This document shows, piece after piece, positions 9,209-17,700 of a stretch of DNA of 64,000 bases. The stretch is from Rouxiella aceris (GTDB lineage Bacteria; Pseudomonadota; Gammaproteobacteria; Enterobacterales; Enterobacteriaceae), in NCBI RefSeq assembly GCF_012933545.1, contig NZ_JAADJU010000007.1, positions 283,361 through 347,360 on the forward strand. The letters run 5' to 3'. Every line of letters begins with the position of its first letter. The first letter of the stretch is position 1. The notes beneath the pieces were generated by a model, which saw nothing but the letters and a program-made list of their open reading frames with translations, was not told where the DNA came from and made no database searches. The position numbers and the translations under genes were made by a program.

Positions 9209-9979
9209 TCAGCTTACCGGGAAATACCTTTCAACCAGGGCATAAAGAATGGCGGCCGTCTCCGCATCCAGTATGCCGTCATATTTTTGCGGCCTGAAAT
9301 GAAGCTGAAATGCGCGGATTACATTCTGGTATCCACTGGCGGTGGTCGTCATGGAAGTGTCGTAGCCATAGCGCGCGAGTTGGGCTATTACGTCGTTTTT
9401 TTCTGGCAGAACGGGGGTAAACTGCGCCTGATAATGTTGCCGGGTGGTATTTTCATACCAGGCACCGATCCCCGATAAGTAGAGCTCTTGCCACGGAAAA
9501 GCCGTGCCAGGATCGCTTTTTCTACCAGGGGCAATATCACTGTGTCCAAGGACATGGGTAGGGGAAATCTCAGGATAACGTTGCAAAATATTGGCTGCCA
9601 GTTGTTTGACGGCCTCAATTTGCTGCGGGTTATACGGCGGAAAGGTGAAGATGCCATTATTATCGCTGGCTAAATTGACAATCTCAATGCCAATGGCGGT
9701 GTCATTGAGGTTACTGCGTCCAGCCCAGGAACTCACTCCGGCATGCCATGCCCGTTCACTTTCATCAACCAGATTAAAAATACGTAATTGGTCAAAACCT
9801 GCTGCAAGATAAGTTTCGTCAAGCGGATCGGGCAGCAGATAGTGTGCGCTGACTGCAGATCCCGTCAGGGTTGCCACCGAGTTCGCAAAGTTGACTGCCG
9901 TATAATGCATAACCAGAAAGCGAACCCGACGATCGAAACTTTTTACAGAGCGATAGCGATTAAAATCAATAGTAAACAT
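9209..9979 (-). CDS. N-acetylmuramoyl-L-alanine amidase, AmiD/AmpD type
   Basis: This 256-residue zinc amidase cleaves the bond between N-acetylmuramic acid and L-alanine in peptidoglycan fragments. The Amidase_2 domain (about 15-165) carries the expected zinc ligands: His in VMHYTA, His in LGHSD and Asp in KSDPG. A C-terminal peptidoglycan-binding domain follows (about 180-250, with YDGILDAETAAIL). The start at 9979 is chosen because AAGGAGATATCT sits directly upstream; an in-frame extension to 10306 crosses the nasR promoter and start and is unlikely. No signal peptide or lipobox is visible, whereas E. coli AmiD is an outer-membrane lipoprotein. This one should therefore be cytoplasmic, like AmpD, despite its AmiD-like two-domain layout. 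Confidence 0.88.
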   Translation of the reverse strand: MFTIDFNRYRSVKSFDRRVRFLVMHYTAVNFANSVATLTGSAVSAHYLLPDPLDETYLAAGFDQLRIFNLVDESERAWHAGVSSWAGRSNLNDTAIGIEIVNLASDNNGIFTFPPYNPQQIEAVKQLAANILQRYPEISPTHVLGHSDIAPGRKSDPGTAFPWQELYLSGIGAWYENTTRQHYQAQFTPVLPEKNDVIAQLARYGYDTSMTTTASGYQNVIRAFQLHFRPQKYDGILDAETAAILYALVERYFPVS

Positions 9980-10083
9980 AGATATCTCCTTTTGTTGGTA
10001 CAGCTCCAGATATTGATAGTACAGACTCTGAGCGCGCAGGTCTGCGCAAAGTAATGATGTCGACACTGCCCTTAAGATACTTA

Positions 10084-10099
10084 CGGCATACTTATTGCA
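10084..10099 (+). promoter_or_regulatory. Sigma-54 type promoter upstream of nasR
   Basis: CGGCAT-N5-TTGCA has the invariant GG and GC spaced by 10 nt, against the consensus TGGCAC-N5-TTGCA. It lies about 40 bp before the nasR start, which suggests nitrogen-limitation control of the regulator itself. No NtrC site was recognised next to it. Confidence 0.5.
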
Positions 10100-10138
10100 T
10101 ATTCCCTTTATCTTAGGTTTTGCGGGTTCAGGATCCTT

Positions 10139-11413
10139 ATGACAATTTCCGCGCTCAATTTTGTATTGGCATCGAAAAAAAGTGAAATAACCAGCCTGCA
10201 ACAAATGTTGCAAATGGGCAAACTGGTCGGGGCGGTAAGCCAGCTTATCCATGTGCTGCAGCGCGAAAGGGGAACGGCCAATATTTATCTCTGTTCTCAG
10301 GGACAATACTTTGCCGAGCAGCTCGGTGAAAGAGCCTTACAGGTGCAACTGGCCGAACAGGGGTTGATGGCCCAGCTTTCGGCGCTCGATCTTAGCGGAC
10401 AATATATTACCAATGCCTCGCGTTTATTCAGTTGCATAGCCACCGTATTGCACGGTCTTACGACTTTGCCTGAGCTGCGGCAACAGGTCGCGGCGCGGAC
10501 AATCGAGCAACCGGCGGCAATGGATCGCTATTGCCAGGTGATCCGCAGTCATCTCAGCCTGGTATTTGAAGCGGCGGACACTTCTGCCGATCCGGCCATT
10601 GCGCGCGCCTTGCTGGCCATGTTCAGCTTTATGCAGGGTAAAGAGCTGGCTGGTCAGGAGCGGGCGCTGGCCGCAGCGGGTTTTGCGGCACGTTATTTTG
10701 ATGAACCGCTGCAACAACAACTGGTGGCCTTGATTGACGGACAGGATCGTTGTTTCCACACCTTTACCGAATTTGCCGATGCCCGCTGCATGGCCTTATG
10801 GCAGCAACAGCAAAGTGTCGACAGCAGCGAGTTTGAACGTTTTCGTCGCGTTGCCTGTACGCGCGTCACCCCAGGCAGTGAGCCTAACGATGTAGCACTG
10901 CGCTGGTTTGCGGTCACCACGGCGCGTATTGACGGTATGAAACAGGTAGAAGATTTGCTGGAGGATATGGTGATGGAATGTTGCCAAATGCGCCTTGCCC
11001 AGGCCGAAAAAGCCCAGCAGTTGCAACAACTGGATATTGCCTTGATTGACCTGCAAATGCCGCAGCAAAGTAGTCGTTATGCGGTGTTTATCAGTGAGCC
11101 GGCCGGGCAACCGAACCATGACCATTATCAGACCGACGGCCTCAGTCCACAATTGAGCCGATCGATTCTGGATCTGGTCGAACAGCAGTCTCGCCAGTTA
11201 CAGGCGCTGGATGCCGAGCTGGTGGGTTTGCGGGCGTCACTGGTGGAGCGTAAGCAGGTAGAACAAGCCAAGGGGCTGTTAATGCAGCACCGGGGACTGA
11301 GCGAACAACAAGCGCATAAAACCTTGCGTGATATGGCGATGAACCAGAATAAAAAACTGGCGGAGATTGCGGCGGCAATGCTGTCGGTGGCCGATTTGTT
11401 AAGCGGCAAGTAA
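10139..11413 (+). CDS. nasR: NasR nitrate/nitrite-responsive antiterminator
   Basis: NasR is an RNA-binding antiterminator that senses nitrate or nitrite and lets transcription read through the leader of the nas operon. The 424-residue protein has an N-terminal NIT sensor domain (about 25-270, with the arginine-rich QRERG segment near the start) and a C-terminal ANTAR domain (about 365-420, KQVEQAKGLLMQHRGLSEQQ). Its target hairpins are visible directly downstream in the leader at 11589-11635. The order nasR then the nitrate operon matches Klebsiella oxytoca. A sigma-54-like promoter precedes it. Length and architecture match the family well. Confidence 0.93.
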   Translation: MTISALNFVLASKKSEITSLQQMLQMGKLVGAVSQLIHVLQRERGTANIYLCSQGQYFAEQLGERALQVQLAEQGLMAQLSALDLSGQYITNASRLFSCIATVLHGLTTLPELRQQVAARTIEQPAAMDRYCQVIRSHLSLVFEAADTSADPAIARALLAMFSFMQGKELAGQERALAAAGFAARYFDEPLQQQLVALIDGQDRCFHTFTEFADARCMALWQQQQSVDSSEFERFRRVACTRVTPGSEPNDVALRWFAVTTARIDGMKQVEDLLEDMVMECCQMRLAQAEKAQQLQQLDIALIDLQMPQQSSRYAVFISEPAGQPNHDHYQTDGLSPQLSRSILDLVEQQSRQLQALDAELVGLRASLVERKQVEQAKGLLMQHRGLSEQQAHKTLRDMAMNQNKKLAEIAAAMLSVADLLSGK

Positions 11414-11414
11414 G

Positions 11415-11432
11415 CTACTACCTAAGTAGTAG
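11415..11432 (+). terminator. Hairpin after nasR
   Basis: A perfect 7-bp stem CTACTAC/GTAGTAG with loop CTAA starts 2 nt after the nasR stop. It has no T-run, so termination would be weak. Confidence 0.4.
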
Positions 11433-11434
11433 TT

Positions 11435-11449
11435 GCACTGATGATGTGC
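11435..11449 (+). promoter_or_regulatory. NtrC-type enhancer site of the nas operon
   Basis: GCAC-N7-GTGC matches the dyad core of NtrC-binding sites. It lies about 107 bp upstream of the sigma-54 promoter, the usual enhancer distance. It links nitrate assimilation to general nitrogen control. Confidence 0.6.
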
Positions 11450-11555
11450 CATTTCCTTGTGCATCAGCCTCTACGATAGTGCAAAAAAAACGCATTTAGC
11501 AAAGAGAAATTAGCTAACTCGTTGATTTATAGTTGCACGCATGTTTCAAAATAAG

Positions 11556-11572
11556 TTGGCACGTAAGCTGCA
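11556..11572 (+). promoter_or_regulatory. Sigma-54 promoter of the nas operon
   Basis: TTGGCAC-N5-CTGCA matches the RpoN consensus TGGCAC-N5-TTGCA with one mismatch and correct GG/GC spacing. Transcription should begin near 11583, just before the first antiterminator hairpin. Confidence 0.8.
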
Positions 11573-11588
11573 TTATTACTTTTAACAT

Positions 11589-11675
11589 ACCAAGCCAATG
11601 GCGGTTTGGTCAGGATTACGGATAAAGGCGTCCGTTAGCGTTCAGGAAACTGAGCGCTAACAGGACGCTTTTTTT
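11589..11675 (+). ncRNA. NasR-responsive leader: two ANTAR hairpins and a terminator
   Basis: Hairpin P1 (11589-11610) pairs ACCAAGCC with GGTTTGGT around hexaloop AATGGC. Hairpin P2 (11618-11635) pairs ACGGAT with GTCCGT around hexaloop AAAGGC. Both loops have A at position 1 and G at position 4, the known dual-hexaloop signature of ANTAR targets. A long terminator hairpin (11628-11668; stem parts GCGTCC/GGACGC, GTTAGCG/CGCTAAC and TTCAG/CTGAG, loop GAAA) is followed by nine T. The 5' arm of the terminator overlaps P2, so NasR binding to P1/P2 should prevent the terminator from forming. This is the classical NasR attenuation design. Confidence 0.88.
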
Positions 11676-11734
11676 TTGCTTTTTTTTTACCTGTTACCAG
11701 TCCGGTTTGCGCTGTCAGCCATAGGGGAAATGCC

Positions 11735-12991
11735 ATGAAACATGAGAAAGCACGGGGACAAGTGTCGCGTCGCCAATTTATTACCGGAAGTGCCGCCCTG
11801 GGTGGTTCTATGCTGTTACCCGGATTTATAAACAGCGTCTGGGCGGCGGGTTCAGATGCGCCGGAAAAGAGAGAGATCCGTGTAGGTTTTATTCCTCTCA
11901 CCGATTGTGCTTCGGTGATCATGGCAGCAGAGAAAAAGTTTGATGAGAAATACGGCATAAAAATCATTGCCAGCAAAGAGTCGAGCTGGGCTTCGGTGCG
12001 CGACAAGCTGCTATCCGGTGAGCTGGACGCTGCCCATGTCCTTTATGGTCTGGTCTACGGCCTGCAACTCGGTGCGGCAGGTCCGCAGCGCGAGATGGCC
12101 ATGCTAATGAGCCTAAATAACAACGGCCAGGCGATCACTCTGTCAAATCAGCTAAAGCAGGCGGGAGTGACAGACGCGGCTTCACTGAAAAAACAGGTTG
12201 ATGCCAGCGCCAAAGGTACTTACACCTTTGCGCAAACCTTCCCAACCGGAACCCATGCCATGTGGCTTTATTACTGGCTGGCCAACGCCGGTATCCATCC
12301 CTTCAATGATGTCCGCAACGTCGTGGTGCCGCCGCCGCAAATGGTGGTCAATATGAAAATTGGCAATATGAGCGGTTTTTGTGTGGGCGAACCCTGGAAT
12401 CAGCGCGCCATTCTCGACGATATCGGTTATACGGCGATAACCACCCAGGAAATCTGGCCGGACCATCCGGAAAAAATTCTCGGTACCACCGCCAGTTGGG
12501 TGACGGCTAACCCCAATGCTGCGCGCGCCTTGACCGCTGCCGTGTTGGACGCCTCGCGCTGGATTGATACCTCGGACGCCAATCGGATTGAAACGGCGCA
12601 GGTTATTGCCGGACGCGCCTATGTCAATTCTTCGGTTGAGACCATTCAGGGCCGCATGCTGGGTAGCTATGAGAACGGTCTGGGCAAGAAATGGCAAGAC
12701 AGTCACAGCATGCGCTTTTTCCATGACGGCGAGGTCAATTACCCCTGGTTATCTGACGGCATGTGGTTCCTGACCCAGCAAAAGCGTTGGGGATTGCTTG
12801 ACCAGCATCCGGATTATCTGGCAGTGGCGAAAAAGATTAACCGTATCGATATCTATAAGCAGGCCGCCAGCGCGGTGGGCGGCATCAATCTGCCGTCGAG
12901 CGATATGCGCAGCAGTACCCTGTTTGACGGCAAGGTGTGGGATGGCAGCAACCCTGCGGCCTATGCCAACAGTTTTGCCATGCAACGTTAA
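11735..12991 (+). CDS. nasF: Nitrate ABC transporter substrate-binding protein
   Basis: This 418-residue periplasmic binding protein of the NrtA/NasF family captures nitrate (and possibly nitrite) for import. The N-terminus has a twin-arginine motif (SRRQF at 11-15, then a hydrophobic stretch ending near WAAG), so Tat export is likely. Family-typical segments include VGFIPLTDCASVIMA and the CVGEPWNQRA motif. It is the first gene of the nas operon, behind the NasR-controlled leader, with GGGGA as RBS. It is followed 12 bp later by the permease gene. Confidence 0.93.
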   Translation: MKHEKARGQVSRRQFITGSAALGGSMLLPGFINSVWAAGSDAPEKREIRVGFIPLTDCASVIMAAEKKFDEKYGIKIIASKESSWASVRDKLLSGELDAAHVLYGLVYGLQLGAAGPQREMAMLMSLNNNGQAITLSNQLKQAGVTDAASLKKQVDASAKGTYTFAQTFPTGTHAMWLYYWLANAGIHPFNDVRNVVVPPPQMVVNMKIGNMSGFCVGEPWNQRAILDDIGYTAITTQEIWPDHPEKILGTTASWVTANPNAARALTAAVLDASRWIDTSDANRIETAQVIAGRAYVNSSVETIQGRMLGSYENGLGKKWQDSHSMRFFHDGEVNYPWLSDGMWFLTQQKRWGLLDQHPDYLAVAKKINRIDIYKQAASAVGGINLPSSDMRSSTLFDGKVWDGSNPAAYANSFAMQR

Positions 12992-13003
12992 GTGAGGTGA
13001 CCG

Positions 13004-13948
13004 ATGACCAGCCAACCGATCCATTCCCATGACAGTGCCGAGATTATCCCGCTGTCGGCGAGCCCTGCCAGTGCAGAAATAGTGCCCTTAACCACGTCGC
13101 CAAAAAACGTGATGCCGGCACCAGCCGAAGCCCATAAATCGCAGCGTGGCAAGCTGTCCCAGACGTTGCGAGCCTTGCTGCAAAAAGCGCTGCCAGGCCT
13201 GCTAGGGCTGGGGATAGTTATTGTTCTGTGGCAGATAGCCGCCCTCAGCAGCAAAGGTTTTCCTACGCCACTGAAAACCTGGGAGGCGGCGAAGGTAATT
13301 TTTGCCGATCCCTTTTATGTTGCCGGTCCCAATGATATGGGCATTGGCTGGAACCTGTTGGCCTCACTGAAAAGAGTGGCGGTGGGCTTTGGTCTGGCAG
13401 CAGCATTGGGTATTCCCGCCGGGTTTCTGATTGGTCGTTTCAGCTTTATCGCCAATATGCTTAACCCGCTGATTGCGCTGTTGCGCCCAGTCAGCCCGCT
13501 GGCCTGGCTGCCGATTGGTCTGTTGTTGTTTCAACGTGCCGAACCGGCCTCTGCCTGGACCATCTTTATCTGTTCGATCTGGCCCATGATCCTCAATACC
13601 GCCGAAGGGGTGCGCCGCATTCCACAGGATTATCTCAATGTCGCGCGGGTGCTTAACCTTAGTGAATTCACGGTGATGCGCAAGATCCTTTTTCCCGCTG
13701 TGTTGCCTTACATCCTTACCGGCGTTCGCTTGTCCATTGGTATTGCCTGGCTGGTGATTGTGGCGGCAGAAATGCTCACCGGTGGCATTGGTATTGGTTT
13801 TTGGATCTGGAACGAGTGGAACAACCTCAACGTGCAAAACATCATTATCGCCATCCTGTTGATTGGCTTAGTGGGCATGTTGCTGGAATTGGGGCTGATC
13901 GCCATTGCCCGCCACTTTAGTTTTAACAATGGTCGGGAGTCGCTATGA
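13004..13948 (+). CDS. nasE: Nitrate ABC transporter permease
   Basis: This 314-residue inner-membrane permease of the NitT/TauT importer class has a cytoplasmic N-terminal extension of about 60 residues and then about six transmembrane segments. The EAA-type loop that contacts the ATPase is recognisable (DYLNVARVLNLSEFTVMRKILFPAVLP). It overlaps the next gene by 4 bp (ATGA), showing translational coupling with the ATPase. Together with the products of 11735 and 13945 it forms the nitrate importer. Confidence 0.92.
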   Translation: MTSQPIHSHDSAEIIPLSASPASAEIVPLTTSPKNVMPAPAEAHKSQRGKLSQTLRALLQKALPGLLGLGIVIVLWQIAALSSKGFPTPLKTWEAAKVIFADPFYVAGPNDMGIGWNLLASLKRVAVGFGLAAALGIPAGFLIGRFSFIANMLNPLIALLRPVSPLAWLPIGLLLFQRAEPASAWTIFICSIWPMILNTAEGVRRIPQDYLNVARVLNLSEFTVMRKILFPAVLPYILTGVRLSIGIAWLVIVAAEMLTGGIGIGFWIWNEWNNLNVQNIIIAILLIGLVGMLLELGLIAIARHFSFNNGRESL

Positions 13949-14742
13949 ACCGTGAAAAAGCCCTTATTCGCGTACAGAACGTCAGTCAGAGCTTTGCTAC
14001 CAGCAAAGGCCGATTTTTGGCGCTGGACAATGTCAGTTTCGATATCCATCCAGGGGAAACCCTGAGTTTTATCGGCCACTCCGGTTGCGGCAAATCGACA
14101 TTGCTCAATTTGATCGCCGGGCTCAGCCTGCCGACCTCCGGCGTATTGCTGTGTGATAACCGCGAGATTGCCGGTCCGGGGCCAGAGCGTGGCGTGGTGT
14201 TTCAAAATCACTCGCTGCTACCCTGGCTGACCAGCTACGACAATGTGGCGCTGGCGGTGCATCAGGTGTTTAAAAACCAGATGAGCAAAGCCGAGATGCA
14301 CGACTGGATTGAACACAATTTGGCGCTGGTGCATATGAGCCACGCCAGGGACAAGCGACCGGGTGAAATTTCCGGCGGCATGAAGCAGCGAGTAGGCATT
14401 GCCCGCGCGCTGGCAATGAAACCGAAAATCTTGCTGATGGATGAGCCCTTTGGCGCGCTGGATGCCCTGACCCGGGCGCATTTACAGGATGCAGTAATGG
14501 AAATTCAGCAGCGCCTGCGCACCACCATTTTATTGATCACCCATGACGTTGATGAAGCCGTGCTGCTGTCCGACCGCGTGATGATGATGACCAATGGACC
14601 GGCGGCGAAGGTGGGTGAGGTGCTCAATATCGACTTGCCTCGACCACGATCCCGTTTGGCTATGGCCAGTGATCCGTTGTTCCAGGGGTATCGCCAACAA
14701 GTGCTGCAATTTTTATATGACAAACAAACGGCGATCGCCTGA
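13945..14742 (+). CDS. nasD: Nitrate ABC transporter ATP-binding protein
   Basis: This 265-residue ATPase powers nitrate import. It has Walker A (GHSGCGKST), the signature SGGMKQR in place of the usual LSGGQ (common in the NrtD/TauB group), Walker B (ILLMDEP) and the switch histidine in LLITHD. It starts inside the last codons of the permease gene. The next gene begins about 20 bp downstream, so the operon continues. Confidence 0.93.
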   Translation: MNREKALIRVQNVSQSFATSKGRFLALDNVSFDIHPGETLSFIGHSGCGKSTLLNLIAGLSLPTSGVLLCDNREIAGPGPERGVVFQNHSLLPWLTSYDNVALAVHQVFKNQMSKAEMHDWIEHNLALVHMSHARDKRPGEISGGMKQRVGIARALAMKPKILLMDEPFGALDALTRAHLQDAVMEIQQRLRTTILLITHDVDEAVLLSDRVMMMTNGPAAKVGEVLNIDLPRPRSRLAMASDPLFQGYRQQVLQFLYDKQTAIA

Positions 14743-14762
14743 GTCTGACTGCGGGGGCTGCG

Positions 14763-17700
14763 GTGATGAATAAAACGGATTTGCTGGTGATCGGCAATGG
14801 TATGGCGGGAGTGCGACTGGTTGAGCGGCTATGCCAGCTGGCGGCCGATCGCTATCGCATTACCCTGTTGGGGGAAGAGCCACAGACCGCCTATAACCGG
14901 ATTTTACTGACCCCGGTATTATCCGGCGAAAAGGCCTTTACAGACATTATTACCCATCAAGCGGAATGGTATAAACGTCACAACGTCACTTTTTTTGCCG
15001 GCCAGCGGGTGACCCATCTTTCCCCGCAAAATCAGCAGGTTTATTGCGGCGAACGGGCTTTTCATTATGACCATCTGGTATTGGCCACCGGTTCGCAGCC
15101 TTTTATGCCGCCGCTACCGGGGGCAGATCTGCCAGGCATTTTTGCCTTTCGCAGCCAGGGCGATGTGGAAAATATTCTCGCCGGGTTGCGTCCGGCAATG
15201 CCGGTGGTGGTGATCGGTGGCGGAGTGCTGGGTATTGAAACCGCCGCCGCCCTGGCGCTGCGCGGAGTGCAGGTTACCTTGGTGCAGCGTGGACCTTATC
15301 TGATGGATAGCCAACTGGATGCTCAGGCCGCGGGGCATCTTGAACAATTGTTGGCAGAACGCGGCATTACCACGCTAACCGGCGCCGAAACCCGGCGCTA
15401 TATCGGCAACCCGCAGGGAAAACTGTGTGCCGTCGAACTGGCAGATGGCCGTCGCTTGTCTGCGGAATTAGTGGTGGTAGCGGCCGGTGTCCGCCCGTCG
15501 ATAGCCTTGGCACAGGTTGCCGGTGTGGCTTGTCAGCGCGGGATTCTGGTGGACCACGAGCTGCGCACATCCCATCCGCAAATATCGGCTATCGGCGAGT
15601 GCTGCCAGCTTGGCGAGCAAACTTTTGGTCTGCTGGCGCCTTGCTGGCAGCAGGCCGAGCGCCTGGCTGCGCGGTTGGCCGGTGTTGCCAGTCAACCGTA
15701 TCAACAACACCCGGTGCCGCTGCGCCTGAAGGTGACGGGGATTGATTTATATTGCGCCGGACAACTGCAGGGCGACCCCGCCAGCGTGGTGCAAAAATCC
15801 TGGGATCCGCTGGCCGGGCATTATCGCCGTTTGCTGCTGGTGGATCAGCAACTGAAGGGGGTGCTGCTGCTAGGTGATGCCACCGCCGGACCTGACTATT
15901 TGTCTCAACTTGATATGCCGGCGATGCCGGGCACGGCGCTAAATGTGTTTAGCGCTGATAACACCCTGGCATCGAGCCAACCTAATGACAACGATCGATT
16001 ATCCCCCGGGGTAACGAGGAGCGAAGCAATGTCTAAACCCGTAATGGTTGTTGCCGGACACGGCATGGTCAGTCATCATTTTCTGCAACAGTTGGTGTCG
16101 CGCCAATTGCAGCAAAAATACCAGATTATTGTTTTTGCCGAAGAGACGACGGCCGCCTATGACCGTGTGCATTTATCGGAATTTTTCTCGGGACGTAGCG
16201 CCGAATCGCTGTCGATGGTTGAACCGGGCTTTTTTGAGCAAAACGGCATTGAACTGCGTCTGGGTCATGTGATCGAACATATTGATCGCCAGTGCCGGGT
16301 AGTGGTCGACCGGCAAGGGCGGCAAACCGCCTACGACTTGCTGGTGCTGGCCACGGGCTCCTTTCCCTTTGTGCCCCCGATCCCCGGAAATGACGGCCCC
16401 GGCTGCCTGGTCTATCGCACTCTGGAGGATTTGGCCGCGATCAGAGCCTGTGCCGATCGCGGCAAAGTGGGGGTGGTGATTGGCGGCGGCTTACTCGGGC
16501 TGGAAGCGGCCAATGCCTTAACGCTGCTGGGGCTGGAAACCCACGTTGTGGAGTTTGCTCCTCGCTTAATGGGAGTTCAGCTCGACGAGGGGGGGGCCAG
16601 TATGCTGCGCCAGAAAATCGAGGCGCTGGGTGTGCAGGTACATACCGGCAAAGAAACTCGCGCCATTATCAGCGGCGAACAGCATGACTACTGCCTCTCC
16701 TTTGCCGACGGCGAGCGACTGGAAACCGATCTGGTGCTGTTCTCTGCCGGGATCCGTCCTCGTGACCAGTTGGCGCGAGAGGCCGGGCTGTCCGTGGGGA
16801 CACGCGGCGGTATTGTTATTGACGATCGCTGCCGGACCTCAGACCCGACCATTTTCGCCATTGGTGAATGTGCACTGTGGAATGGGCAGATATTTGGTTT
16901 GGTCGCCCCCGGTTATCAAATGGCCCGCACCCTGGCAGATACGCTGGCAGGCAGTGAGGCGGCCTTTAAAGGGGCAGATATGAGCACCAAGCTGAAACTG
17001 CTCGGGGTAGAAGTCGCCTCGGTGGGGGATGCTCACGGTCGCACGGCAGGCAGCCAGAGCTATAGCTGGATAGACGGTCCGGCAGAAGTCTATAAAAAAA
17101 TCGTGGTGTCCGCCGATGGCACACGGCTGTTGGGCGCAGTGCTGGTGGGTGACAGTAGCGAATACAGCGCATTGTTACAGATGATGCTCAATGACCTGCC
17201 GCTGCCGGCCAATCCGCAAAGTCTGATCCTGCCGGCTACTGCCGGCGGCGGCGCGGCAAGCCTGGGAGTCGCCGCCTTACCGGCCAGCGCCCAAATCTGC
17301 TCCTGCCATAACGTCAGCAAAGGCGATATCTGTGCGGCGGTGCAGGAGGGCTGTAGTGATATGGCGGCGATTAAAAGTTGTACCAAAGCGGCGACCGGCT
17401 GTGGCGGCTGTGCCACCCTGACCCGTCAGGTGATGGAGTTTGCATTAACAGAACTTGGGGTAGAAGTAGATCGCCATCTTTGTGAGCATTTTGCCTTTTC
17501 CCGCCAGGAACTCTATCACCTGGTGCGCATCGGTAATATCACCCACTTTGATCAGTTAATGGCCAAACACGGGCAGGGACAGGGCTGTGAAATCTGCAAA
17601 CCGGCGGTCGGTTCGATCCTCGCATCCTGCTGGAACGAGTATCTGCTGAAGCCGCAACATTTGCCGTTGCAGGATACCAACGATCGTTTTTTTGCCAATA

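Noticed and set aside
9980..10306. N-terminal extension of the amidase gene on the minus strand
   Set aside because: It crosses the nasR start and the sigma-54-like promoter and has no domain similarity. A strong RBS marks the start at 9979.
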